A stretch of 64,000 nt of DNA from Rhizophagus clarus (lineage: Eukaryota > Glomeromycota > Glomeromycetes > Glomerales > Glomeraceae), in the NCBI GenBank assembly GCA_015698045.1, contig BLAL01000053.1:1304501-1368500 (forward strand), given 5' to 3'. Position numbers and translations under genes: made by a program. Of this stretch, positions 1 to 11,105 are shown piece after piece. Numbering within the stretch: the first letter of the stretch is position 1; every line of letters starts with the position of its first letter. The notes below the pieces were generated by a model, which did not search any database, was not told where the DNA came from, and saw only the letters and a list, made by a program, of their open reading frames with translations.

Positions 1-54
1 ATTATCCGGTAAGTAGTTTAACTCTCAATACATGATCATGGATATCTAAGGATA

Positions 55-122
55 ACTAAGTTATTCACTGATGTAGGGGCCCCCCCGAAGGGAGGGGAAC
101 ATCAGTGAATACTAAGTTATTC
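55..122. repeat. GC-rich hairpin flanked by a 12-bp direct repeat
   Basis: An 11-bp arm at 64-74 pairs exactly with 99-109. The 24-nt loop is rich in C then G, which stands out in this AT-rich DNA. The 12-mer ACTAAGTTATTC occurs at 55-66 and 111-122 on either side. This looks like a tiny hairpin insertion with an imperfect target duplication, but no family could be assigned. Confidence 0.5.
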
Positions 123-158
123 TTAGCTTTCTATAAAATAACAGGTTTATCTTATTGT

Positions 159-1930
159 GTATGACGTATATACCGATGGATTTTTTTAAGCTTTTTTTTA
201 CTTTTTTAAGCTTTTTTTTACTTTTTTTATTTTTTTTTTTTTTGCTTTTTTTCCTTTTTACATTCTTTTTTTTTTCCTTTACATATACTTTTTTTTTCTC
301 GCATATTCTTTTTTTTAAGAAAATAATAATAATATTACTATTATGTCTATTCCTACTCATGAAGAAATATATAGACTTCAACAACTTTCGAGAGTTAAAA
401 ATACAGACAAATGTACTTCAAAATGGCTTCGTGTAGTTGATAGATTTAATAAAGAAGCTAATATGACAAAAAAAATTAATCAATATGACACATGTAATGA
501 ACTTGAGGATTTCCTATGTAAATTTATTACATGGCTTAAAAAATTAAATGGTGAAGAATATAAAGCCGAGTCTATATATAATTGTTATGCATCATTAGCA
601 AGATATTTAAAGGAAGAGTCAGTGATTAAGCCATGTAAAATCTGGGATCAGTATTCTTTTCCTTTGGCAATTAAAACCTTAGATGGTAAAATGAAACAAC
701 TTCAACTTCAAAGATTGGGAGAAACTGCACAAGCAGATTCATTAACTCGGCAAGAAACCCAACAAATACTAGACCATTCTACAATGAATGGTGAAGATAA
801 TGAATCATTGATTAGAAGAGTATTCTTTTGGATTTCTTTATTATGTGGTTTGCGGGGTGGTGATGCTTATAAAATTGAAGATCGACAATTAACATGAAGA
901 AAAGATGGTGGATTAAATTTGGAAATGTTTATTGAAAAAAATAACCAGAGGGGTGTGAGAAATAGAAACAAATATGGAAAATCTACATCACGTAAAATTC
1001 CCATTCCACCAGATTTTGAAGGAAATAATTACCGACCCATATATGACATTTTGAAATATAAATCAATGAGACCTTCAGAAGCATGTCCATCATTTTTTTT
1101 AGAGACTACAAGATCAAAAGCGGGTAAATAAGTGTATTTACATTTTTATTGATAAATAACAATATTGAGAAAGTATTATTTTTTAGATATTAATAAAGGA
1201 ATATGGTACAAAAAAAACAGAATGGGACAAAATAAATTAGGGCAAATGTTGCATCAAATTGCCACCTTAACAGGTATTGATTTATCTGATGGTCGGAAAA
1301 TTGTTAATCACAGTTGTCGTAGAACAGCAATACAAATGCTTAAAGATGGAGATGTTCCAGAAGATGATATTATGGAATTTTCTGGTCATAGATCACGAGA
1401 AGGAGTAAGAACTTACAAAAGTCCAGATGAAGCAAGAAAAATTAAGAATGTTGTTAGTTTAATACCTTTAGATCTTGATGATATTGAAATAGAAGAATTT
1501 GAATACTTTCCAGGAAATTGGGAAAATTTGAACATTAATGACAGTGATTCAGATGCTCCAGATAATGATGGTTTAGATGAAGATGTATACAATTCAAGTT
1601 CGAGTGAAGTAGATTCTGAAGAAAATTCAGACTATTACAATACGGATAATGTTGATGATAATGATAAACTTATTAAAAAACGGAAAGCATTAAAAGAAAT
1701 TGATAATTCTAATATTACACAAAAAAAGAAAAAATCTGAAGCACAATTGGAGTTTTCAAAAATAATTATTCCTAATACAGTTAAAGATGTACATTTTCAT
1801 ATTCATTATTAAATTAAAAAATCTTATTAATAATCGCAAATAAAATCGTAAAAGTTATAATCAAGTAAATAAAATATAGTTAAACCAGTGGAGTAAGTAA
1901 TAAAAAAATCCATCGGTATATACATAATAC
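159..1930 (+). mobile_element. Crypton-like tyrosine recombinase element with terminal inverted repeats
   Basis: Seen: 159-187 and 1902-1930 are inverted copies (27 of 29 positions match; the inner 22 bp are identical) and frame a single tyrosine-recombinase gene. The right end holds a second, local palindrome built from the same CCATCGGTAT motif (about 1910-1937). Known: Cryptons carry a tyrosine recombinase and are usually described as lacking long inverted repeats. No clear target-site duplication was found. Inferred: this is a full-length element with a decayed gene, or the inverted repeats are recombination sites. Confidence 0.6.
343..1812 (+). pseudogene. Crypton-type tyrosine recombinase, one in-frame stop, one intron
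   Basis: The reading frame starts at ATG 343 and stays open, with family-like sequence, across a single TGA at 895-897, so one nonsense change breaks it. An intron is supported at 1124-1186 (63 nt, GTAAAT donor, TTTTTTAG acceptor); it joins the two reading frames in phase. Catalytic signatures are visible: the box I arginine in LRGGD just before the stop, HSCRR (H-x-x-R) near 1309, and SGHRS followed about ten residues later by TYKSPDE, which holds the likely nucleophilic tyrosine. The tail after the catalytic domain is acidic (Asp/Ser/Glu rich) with two Lys/Arg clusters that could be nuclear signals. Known: this domain (DUF3504-like) is shared with animal ZMYM/QRICH1 proteins derived from Cryptons. 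Readthrough of TGA is possible but unsupported. Confidence 0.75.
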
Positions 1931-2261
1931 CGATGGGATAACGTCTGGTAATTAATTCACTTTACTTATTAGGCGTTCAAAAGTCAAAACATACCTTTCG
2001 AATTTTAATATTTTTTTTACAAGTTGTAGTCTTAACATGTATAATATTAATAAAAATATAATTATTAAGTTTATAATTATAAGATGTTTATAACCATAAC
2101 GAATTTTAACATGTTTATTAATTTATTTTCGTAAGAATACATATTTTACACATTTATTGATTGTTAATATGAAAGTAAATCAATTTTTTAAATTAATCTT
2201 TTGTACCATAATTCGTCAAAACCATAACATCTTAAATATATGGCGGTAAAAATATGTATAT
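1931..2261. other. Intergenic, nothing recognised
   Basis: AT-rich spacer between the Crypton-like element and the 3' end of the tandem-BTB gene. No open frame or repeat of note. Confidence 0.5.
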
Positions 2262-4052
2262 TCATTTTCTATATATTTCAACTACTTGAAACACTTCAAT
2301 ATCTTCAGCATCAAAATTTCTTGGAATACCAATATCAGAATAATCATTTGGAAATGACACACATTTACCATTATCATTAACCATTATATCGCTGCTATCA
2401 CTGATATCAGGATTACATGAACCAAATTGTAACTTGTCATCCGAACACCGTATTGCATATTCCTGATTAATAACTCTGCTAAATTTGCCCGTTTCAGTAT
2501 TTTTATAATTATCGAATAAAAATATAAAACTATATTGTGTACATCCAAATTTGTTTCTTATTTTCCAACTAATTGGATTATAACCTCCAACCATTTGATT
2601 TGAATTTTTAATTTTGATGACTAATATATTTGATTTTTTATTATCACACTTAGAATGAAATTCTTTAACTGTCATACCATCTCTACTAGCACGATAAAGT
2701 AAAATAAATTTATACGGAATTTTTTTTACCGAAACATTTTTCTTATTAATCCAACTGGCAAATAAGGCAAAATGTTTTGAATTAATCAGATCAGAACCAA
2801 AAGTGTCATAAACAATTTTTAATCTGGGAGATTGTATGTCAACATTCAATCTCTTGTTTGGAACCATATGAAATTCTTGTACTTTGTACACCAATTGATT
2901 AGGTAATAAGACTCTGTATGGTAAAACTTTATAAAAAAAATCTTCTGAAGAAATATCATAAAACCTGATTAAAGGAATAAATCTATGAAGAGTTTTCTCC
3001 ATCATTGTGATTTGTTCTTTATTCCATTTAGTAGTATCTTGAGAAATATTAGAATGTTGTGCTAATCCCCATTTTATTAAACCATTCCATATATCAATTT
3101 CGTCCGATAATAGATCATCTCGTTTTAAAAGCAACTCCATTATATGTGCTTTTAAATTAACAAATTTATCTGAACAAAATAATATTTGAGGGGTTTCGCA
3201 GATACTTTCAAGACAAATATCATAAACCTCTGAAAGTAATTCATTTTGATAAGTACATTCAAGAAATTCTACGAAATTTTGTCGTAAAAAATCATATTGG
3301 TCCTTAATCAAATGCTCCTTAGTGTAGATCATTAACGGTTTAATATCAAATATTTGTACAATTTTTAAAAAATTTAACATATCGAAACCTTGTAATTTCG
3401 TCAAATCAATTTTTTCACAATAAATATATCTAACAATTATTGTTAAATATTGAGGAAGAATGTTGGGTTTTCTAAAAATATAGATTTCTTCTTTTATCTC
3501 AACATTATTTTTAGAAAATTCTGCACGAAAATATTGTGATCTAGTCTTTAAAATAATTGAATGTGCATGTATTTCTTTAACATTTTCATTTTGACCAGCA
3601 TAGATTGTAACATCATATCCTTCCCCAGTTTCAAATAATTTCTCATTCTGTCGTATAAATTTAACTCGGTTTTTAGTAAAGTGTTCTTTAATGCAAGAAG
3701 TTAATGATTCAATATTAAACACTTTTATATTATTCAAGAGTGTTAAAGTGCCAAGACTTTGTAATTTTTCCAGGTCAATCTTCCCACAATAAATATATCT
3801 TATGATTATTAATAAGTAACGATAAGAAATATTGAGTTCCCTCAAAATAAATTTTCCATCTTTTTTTTCAATAATTTCTTTAGATAATTCTGCACGAAAA
3901 TATTGACACCTAGTACGTAAAATAATTGAATGTGCACGTATTACATTGTCATTTTTAATTTGACCAGCATAGATAACAACATCATGTTCCTCTCCGGTTT
4001 CAAATAATTTTTCATAATCATTAGCAACTTCTTGCAAACGTTCGTGAGACAT
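2262..4052 (-). CDS. Tandem BTB-BTB-BACK-TLDc protein, intronless
   Basis: A 596-residue protein. BTB domain 1 is at about residues 14-115 (DVVIYAG, RAHSIILRTRCQYFRAEL) and runs into the first helices after the BTB. A second BTB at about 135-240 (YDVTIYAG, HAHSIILKTRSQYFRAEF) is followed by a BACK region (about 255-375, LLLKRDDL, WNGLIKWGLAQ, FIPLIRFYDI) and a C-terminal TLDc domain (about 430-596, SRDGM, VGGYNP, SFIFLFDNY, IGIPRNF). Known: BTB-BACK proteins can act as Cullin-3 adaptors, and TLDc domains are linked to oxidative stress responses. Relatives in this window have one BTB, interrupted by an intron just before the conserved Y-[IL]-Y-x-G; here both BTB copies read straight through that point. 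Inferred: duplication of an intron-less, possibly retrocopied, BTB exon. Start chosen because MSHERL aligns with the starts of relatives. Confidence 0.85.
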   Translation of the reverse strand: MSHERLQEVANDYEKLFETGEEHDVVIYAGQIKNDNVIRAHSIILRTRCQYFRAELSKEIIEKKDGKFILRELNISYRYLLIIIRYIYCGKIDLEKLQSLGTLTLLNNIKVFNIESLTSCIKEHFTKNRVKFIRQNEKLFETGEGYDVTIYAGQNENVKEIHAHSIILKTRSQYFRAEFSKNNVEIKEEIYIFRKPNILPQYLTIIVRYIYCEKIDLTKLQGFDMLNFLKIVQIFDIKPLMIYTKEHLIKDQYDFLRQNFVEFLECTYQNELLSEVYDICLESICETPQILFCSDKFVNLKAHIMELLLKRDDLLSDEIDIWNGLIKWGLAQHSNISQDTTKWNKEQITMMEKTLHRFIPLIRFYDISSEDFFYKVLPYRVLLPNQLVYKVQEFHMVPNKRLNVDIQSPRLKIVYDTFGSDLINSKHFALFASWINKKNVSVKKIPYKFILLYRASRDGMTVKEFHSKCDNKKSNILVIKIKNSNQMVGGYNPISWKIRNKFGCTQYSFIFLFDNYKNTETGKFSRVINQEYAIRCSDDKLQFGSCNPDISDSSDIMVNDNGKCVSFPNDYSDIGIPRNFDAEDIEVFQVVEIYRK

Positions 4053-4477
4053 TTTTTCATAGAGCAGTCAAACTGACATTTGATTTTTTCCCAATTTATT
4101 CCTTGGATCGGCAAAATCTTGAATATAAACAAGTTATTGAACAATATTACAATATTAAAATGTCACATGAATAGTTTCCTAACCCAAAGTGGAAAATTGG
4201 GTGTGACAATAGGTTTTCGCGCACGACAAACAAAAGAGGTGTGATACTAATCCGAGATAATCGAAAAAAAGGCGTAAATTCCTACACGTGTGTCCCATTT
4301 TGAAGTACTTTAAGAACTGGGAAAATTAATTTTTATTAAAATACAATACATATGATCATCACGCCATAAATTAAAATTTCTTTAAAAGAAACGAAAGAAA
4401 TTTTATTTATAACATGAAAAAGTTACATTTTAAACTTCAGTTTATAATAACAATTTTCTGAAATATTATGAAATTTA
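4053..4477. other. Intergenic spacer between two minus-strand BTB/TLDc genes
   Basis: Contains the presumed promoter of the tandem-BTB gene and the 3' flank of the next gene. No recognisable motif beyond AT-rich sequence. Confidence 0.4.
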
Positions 4478-5945
4478 TTAATGTTTTTTCTTCAATATTT
4501 GAAAAACTTCATAATCATCAATTTTAAAATTCCTTGGTATGTTAATATCAGGATATGAATTTGGATAAGAACTCCATTCACCATTTGGAGTCATCATAAT
4601 ATCATTACTACAATTATTAATTATTCCAAATAGTGGACCCCATTTTTGAATACATCTTATAGCACTTTGCGTTTCAATCACCCTTCCAATTTTACCAGTA
4701 TTAATATCTTTATAATCATCAAATAAAAATATAAAACTATCTGAAGTATTTTTAAAATCATTACCTTCCCAACCTAACGGATTATATCCTCCTACCAATT
4801 TATTTGAATCTTTAATTTTGGCTATTGTAATGGTCTCTTTTTTATGATCACATTTATCATGAAATGAATTACCGTCAAATCCATCCCTACTCCCACGTAA
4901 AATAAGTTTGAATTCATATTGAAGAAAACTTCTAGATTTGTAAATAATATTATCTTTATTATTTATCCAATTTAAAAAAAGTAAAGGATAAAGATCTTTT
5001 TGTGTTAGGAGAATAGATGAATCAAGTTCAGGTTGTTTTGTTTTTGAAATTTGTAAATTATCCGATATTAAATTTTTTGTTAATAATTTTTCATAAGGAC
5101 TTACATTGTTAATATGATCCTCAACTGAAATATTATGAAATCTAATCAATTTAATTAATGTATTAATTGTTTCTTTCATTATTTCAATATCATCTTCAGT
5201 CCAATTTGAAGGATCACGTTCAATAGTAGGATTTTGTGCGTGAGCCCATTTAATTAAGTAATTCCAAATATCAATTTCATCCAAAGCAAGTTCATCCTGT
5301 TGTAACAATAGCTCTAATGTTTGTACTGGTAAGGTTAAAAATTTTTCACTATCAAATAATATTTTTGTTTCTTGACAAATTGATTTTAAACAGAAATCTT
5401 TTAACAAAATAAATTGTTCATATAAGAAAACAATTTGAAGTATACCAATTGGATCACTTTTTAAATAGTCTTTTTGATGATTAATCAAATATAATTGAAG
5501 ATTTTCGATGATCTTATCAAATCCAAGTTCATCTGCCGCTTTTAATAATTCTAAATAATTTGTTTGTTCGATTTGACTAAAATTTATCGTCCCACTATAA
5601 ATATAACTTTTTTTTAAAAAAAATAAAGTCAATTTAAAAAAAAATGGATATTAAAACTATTCAGTATATACTACTAAAAAGATTTAAATATAATTACCTA
5701 AGAATTAATTGAAATATATTTCCTGAAATATTTGGTTTTTGTAAAATATACATTCCATCCTTTTTTTCTGCCCAATTAGAAGAGAATGCCGTGCGAAAAT
5801 ATTGAGATCGACATCGTAAAATAATTGAATGAGCATGAAGTTCTTCGACATTAGGTTCATCCCCTGCATAAATTATAACGTTATAATCTTCCTCAAAGAA
5901 TTGTTGAAAATCGCTAGTAATATTTTCTTTATAAATTTCCATCAT
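4478..5945 (-). CDS. BTB-BACK-TLDc protein, two exons
   Basis: Exon 1 is 5945-5698 and exon 2 is 5606-4478; the 91-nt intron (5697-5607) has a GTAATT donor and a phase-2 junction that restores YIYSGTI. The product is 458 residues. BTB at about 15-115 (YNVIIYAG, HAHSIILRCRSQYFRTAF), BACK at about 120-260 (LLLQQDELALDEIDIWNYL), TLDc at about 300-458 (RGSRDGF, VGGYNPLGWEG, DSFIFLFDDYKD, IPRNFKIDDYEVFQ). Two ATG codons are adjacent at the start. It lies in tandem with the tandem-BTB gene and may share a recent origin. Role inferred only from family: possible Cullin-3 substrate adaptor with a TLDc module. Confidence 0.88.
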
Positions 5946-8540
5946 GAATAAAAAATTAACAAAGAGAAAACCTAAATTTTTATATAGTTTTTAAACGGTT
6001 AAGGGAAAAATATTAAAGATAATTGTGTTACAATTTATTCATTGATGTACACCGTCTATCAATGAGCGTTTGGATAAGGAAATTCTATATACATAAAATA
6101 CGTAATGATTTTCTGATATCAAACTTTGTCAAATTATAGGATTAGAAGGCTTATCTCCGTGCATTTGCTGTGCAAAAAAATACAACCGAGTTTGTACGAC
6201 ATCGAACAATTGTACCGTAATACAAATTATTCTGCAAAAGAAAATATTTTTTTTTTTAATAATTAATAATAAAATCAATTTATATGCATTTTAATGCACG
6301 TTGCGAAATCATATTAAATATTAAAGAAACCTTTTTTTTTTAAGTGACCTCTAAAATTCGTTTAAAATACAAATAAATTAATGATGAACTTACATTATCC
6401 ATGTTTCAAATTAACTGAAAATTCCGTAATAGGCAAACACTTTATCTAATACAACACGTGAGCTAAAAAACGTTATTACTGTATGATGTCATGATAACTG
6501 CGTGATTTCGCATCTTATATACAAAATTGGTTCACGAAATCTAGTACAATACTGGATGATAGTTCCTTTAGCAAAGATAAATTTATTTACAATGAACTAA
6601 TTTCAATGGTCATAGATGACGATTGAATTTGGAAAAGTGTGTGAACAGGTCATTGCAATTGAAGTTTCCAAAAAATACAAATTATTTGGTGAAAGGATGA
6701 TAACAGATGTGTAGATGTGTAAACGTACCTATCATGAATTGTTCTAATACCTGATATTGAAAATATGGATAAGTGCTTTAGTTAATAGTGGTATTAGAAT
6801 TTTATATAATACTTTTATACCTCCTACTGAATTTTAACTATCTTTATTGTCCGGCTTGGTATACTGTATTATGCATTATAGTAACCCATGCAATTTTCCT
6901 TTCATTCACTTACGTCATGTCTCCTTTTTGAATTAAATTACCTGTCTATTTTCTTTACATCTGAAACATTTTTTGAGGCACAAATAACACAATTATATTA
7001 AAACGCGATTTACTCCGCCTTAAACAATGATTATTTACGCGCGACGGACTATAACGGTTTCCGCTTACTTAGTTATTTTAATTTGTTTATCAAATTATTA
7101 TCTGCATATTTGTTAAATAATTTTAAATTTATTGTCAGAATTAGATGTTTGATAATAAACTATAAGTTTATATTTAAATCTGATTGAAATCTTTTTTTTT
7201 TCATGTTAAATAAATATTTTAATTGTTAGTAAATGGTATCAATAAGTATTATTTTTGCTTTTTTTTTTATTGAAAAAAATTTGGCTTTATTTAGCTACAT
7301 AATTTAAATTCATAATTGCTTTAAGTAATTAAGATTCTGATCTTTTAATAAAACAACATTTCATGATTATTTGATTGTTAATAAATTTGGTTTATAAATG
7401 CGTTCTTGGGTAGTAAAATATATTTGCATTGTTAAAAGAATTTACATTATCGAAAGTACCATATTTTATAAATCTTTGCTGGAAAATTTATTTAGTTTTA
7501 AAGCCAATAAAATTATGACCATGGAGTTTTTATGATCATAATTTTATAATTTTAATGATTTGAAGCTTTCTATTCCAACTGACTCGATCTATGCAAAATC
7601 AATTTAATATATCGTATATAATTAAGTCGTTAATATCTCTTTTACCCTACTCCGCACTTTATTAAGCCTTTACATTAGTTATTTTGATGGAACCAAATTC
7701 CGATAATTTTTATTTTTATTATTAAAACCATGCACAAATAACTTGTAATTCATGAGTAAATCAGTTTAAGAATTAATTAAATTATGCTTTATTTATGGAA
7801 TTTATGTTGTCATTATTAATTTTATAAATTAACTGGAATATTTTACCAATTTATTTGATATAAGAAAGAAATAAAATTTTATTTTCAAAAAAATGGTGGC
7901 CTGACAAAGTTATTTGGGTCAAGATTAGAGTTAGAAGGATAGGCCGGGTTGCCATTTTCGATTATTGTATTCGGCGTTAATTTATAACAGGTGATATAAC
8001 GTCAATCCACCTCCAGGCAATGTTAATTCCTCTCCAGAAATTGAAACTATAACAGTTAATACAGCCGTCACAAAGCGTCTAAACAGCTTAATCTCTCTTA
8101 AGTCTCAGAAAAATACGGAACTTTACGACTATACTTCAAATTTCATATAATATCATAATATACTTTATGATAATGAACACAATAACAACTTTGAGATGAT
8201 ATTATTTGGTCAAGATGGATCAAAACAAAGCAAATAAAGCTGTGATATAATTACAGAAATTGAAATCTAACATGATGATTAATCTATTTTTAGATCATTA
8301 TTTTTTGATATATGTAATGTTTATCTGATTACAATAAAGAGATGTTTAGCAAAGAAAAACAAACACATGATAATTATGTAAATTTCACAAGGCTTAAATT
8401 TTCCACTTTGCTCTTTAAAGTTACTTATAATTTTTGTTCCTTTTTTTTAAAAAAAAATTGAACAAAACAAGCCGCTTCCAACAATACTTTTATTATGCTT
8501 CGCCATGAGGCGTCGATAACAAATCAACAAAGAAAACGTG
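5946..8540. other. Gene-poor AT-rich region
   Basis: Many short A/T runs. No reading frame with family resemblance was found on either strand. Confidence 0.4.
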
Positions 8541-8544
8541 TAAC

Positions 8545-8860
8545 AACATTGAGCTCAGCCCAAATGATTTTTTTTTTAAGCTGGATCTTTTAAGTGGGGC
8601 TTTGTAAATTATTTCTCTTACTTTATTATATCTATACTATTATCATCACCCTTAAAACTTAATAAATTTTATCAAGATTCTCAATAAATGGAAAAATTCC
8701 CCATATTACTGCATCAAGTTATAATTTCATTGACTGCAACCAACTGGATGATATGAATATTGATCTCAGTCCAAACAATTTCTTTTAAACTGGCTTTTTT
8801 AAGTGATGCTTCATAAATAGATTCTTTTACTAATTTCATCAGCTGAACTAACGAATTTCC
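8545..8860 (-). repeat. Two diverged direct copies of a coding-like relic
   Basis: The segment around 8550-8640 recurs about 208 bp later at 8760-8850 (shared CTCAG-CCAAA, TTTTAAGTG-GCTT). On the minus strand the second copy reads about 35 codons without a stop, including an ESIYEASLKKASLKE-like stretch, resembling the region between endonuclease and reverse transcriptase in LINE ORF2. Decayed and uncertain. Confidence 0.3.
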
Positions 8861-9099
8861 AGCAAGGATTTCTGCAGGTAAAATCAATATAATAATTCTT
8901 GTACTGATTGATATGAAGTACAGTATGAAATTCAGTAAAATGAACTTATTATGCTAGAAATCTATTACACAAATTATGTATAAAAATCGATCATTATCTT
9001 CTAGTTACCAAAAAACTGAAAAAAGAGAGCTCTTTTCGGTTTCTTTCAATATTTAATTTTCTACTATAAAAATATTACTATTATGGTGTGTGCAATGAT

Positions 9100-9605
9100 T
9101 TTAATTTTCCAACGATCGATGGAACTTATAGGACTTTGAGAAATCCTACCAAACCAATTTCGCCATGCATGTGGCTTATATGTGCATGGCTTTAACTATT
9201 GTCCATATGCAAAAGAAAATTTGATAGTTTCATATGTAAATACCTAAAATGTTGGCAAACACAGTAGCTGTAATGGAAACAAGATCCAAAACTTACTAAG
9301 GAGCTAGATGCTTTATAATATACTATTTAAGAGACTGATGAGATTAATCAAAATAAAAAAAAAAGTAGACCAAAATGAAATATTTTGGAAGAATTGACTC
9401 CTACACGGCTGTTCTATGTTGTAGTCTTCCGTTTAGAGTTGTATCAAACCCATTCTTTGTTGATTTTGACTCAGAACTAAATGAAGAACCCAAAATAATC
9501 GAGGCTGAAAATAGAAATAAACGATCTTTGTACACAGTTAGTCACCTCCCTAAACTTGACATACAGAGAAAAAGAATTAAAAATGGTTCTAAATCCTATA
9601 TATGA
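9100..9605 (+). pseudogene. Relic of a hAT-type transposase N-terminus
   Basis: An open frame from 9375 to 9605 has LPFRVVSNPFFVDF near its start. This resembles the motif (Pf-x-vV-x-npfF-x-x-f) that follows the BED zinc finger in fungal and animal hAT transposases. Upstream (9140-9360) lie cysteine/histidine-rich scraps and a Lys-rich linker that fit a decayed BED finger. After about 40 residues the similarity is lost. Recognition is from memory of the family. Confidence 0.4.
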
Positions 9606-10499
9606 TATTGCAGAATCAATGTATAACCACATTACCAAAATTAATTTTACTTATATTTGAACTTCAAAATTCAAAATATTTAGAGAATACAATAAAACAC
9701 GTTGGAACTCCACATATTAGGATTCAGAAAAAAATTATCGTGTAAATTATTATTATCATTAAAGCAATTCATAGTAAATACATCATGCATACTGAATACT
9801 TTTTCTGTCACTTATTAGCATGTGAATTTTTTCCTAAGGATTTCTGTCTCGAGTACATGATGGGCTTGATTATTATAATTGGGATACCAAATTTTGTACC
9901 TTAAAAAGCAATCACTATATTTTTTTTCAGTTATCTACTTAAAAATGATCCTGCAGTGCATTGGAATATCATGCTTACATATATTAGTATATATTTAAGT
10001 TTTGTTAATCATAAAAATATGATTAATGTATTTTATTTATTTTATAATTATACTTATTATAATTATTATATTTATGTTGTTCATTATATTTATTTTTATT
10101 ATATTCTTTACTATATATAGATGATGAATTACTTTGAATAGCTAACTTTAGCCAATCACATAAGACAACAATATTAAAATATTCCCACATTTCAGATGTA
10201 CACCAGAAACTGCAGATTCCCACTTGAGAATCATGATCAATCTCAATTGGTTTCAACCTTTTAAATTATTTGCAAGCAGGGATGATTTTTGGAATCTAGG
10301 CACATAAATATGATTAAGAACTCATTATAAGAGATTTTAAAATGAACAATATAAACTAACAAGAGTGAAGGACATAGTAGTCAGTGACAGAAGCATCATT
10401 ATTTATAAATGTAAAAATTAACGATAGTACTTTATCATTACTATTTAAGGTTGAAAATACCCATAATCCATTCAATAAATATATTTTATGGATTACAAG
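9606..10499. other. Intergenic, nothing recognised
   Basis: A 77-codon minus-strand frame at 10023-10256 is dominated by Tyr/Asn/Lys from AT-rich repeats and is not considered a gene. Confidence 0.4.
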
Positions 10500-11105
10500 G
10501 ATGAAAATTCAGTTCACTTAAAAGTCCTTAACAAAATCATGGAATAAGCAAGAAAAAAAAGAAAGGAACTATATATAACAACACAAGATCTTAAAAAAGC
10601 TTATGACTCAATCAGTTTGGAAAGTTAGCATTGTAATGAATTGATATGTAAACCACTTAGTAAATTGGATAATAGGTTTATTCCTACTCACATAAGAAAT
10701 TAATTGTAATTACATGCTAATTTTTTTGTTATAAAATGTAAACCATTCCCGAAAAAAATCGATTGTAAGGCATGACGTGAATGGTATTACAACTTTTGGT
10801 CTTACCAGTTTAAGTTATTTTTCAATCATACAAGAAGGACCTTTATCTTTCAATAATTACTTTTAAATTTTACAGACGGTAGTAGCTTTAAAATATTCAA
10901 CACATTTTCTTATTCAAGCAAAAAGACATATATGTAAAGCCAATATGAGAAATTAAATATTAATAATTTCAAATTATTTGAGGATTTACCGGAGGATTTG
11001 GATCAAAATACAAGCAGCCCTGATCTTTGAAATAGATGATATTGTTAACAGTTCAGAATTCGTAGAAGGAACTCATTCAATATATTTATTGAAACATGCT
11101 AAACC
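10500..11105 (+). pseudogene. Decayed LINE reverse transcriptase
   Basis: From 10548 the frame reads 25 clean codons including ARKKRKELYITTQDLKKAYD followed by SISLE, which matches motif A of fungal LINE reverse transcriptases (an Asp a few residues before AYDS). A stop codon lies just before it. About 150 bp later (from about 10780) NGITTFGLTS and then a short IIQEGPLS stretch match the next RT blocks (the FGLT region and the DQGexxSP turn). Further scraps continue to about 11100. Stops and frameshifts throughout show it is dead. Confidence 0.6.

Noticed and set aside
112-436. Open frames on both strands across a T-rich tract
   Set aside because: Composition is almost entirely Lys/Phe from poly-A/T; it is the pyrimidine-rich leader of the recombinase gene.
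895-897. TGA as a recoded codon or hidden intron in the recombinase
   Set aside because: No splice sites bracket it and nothing supports recoding; a simple nonsense change is enough.
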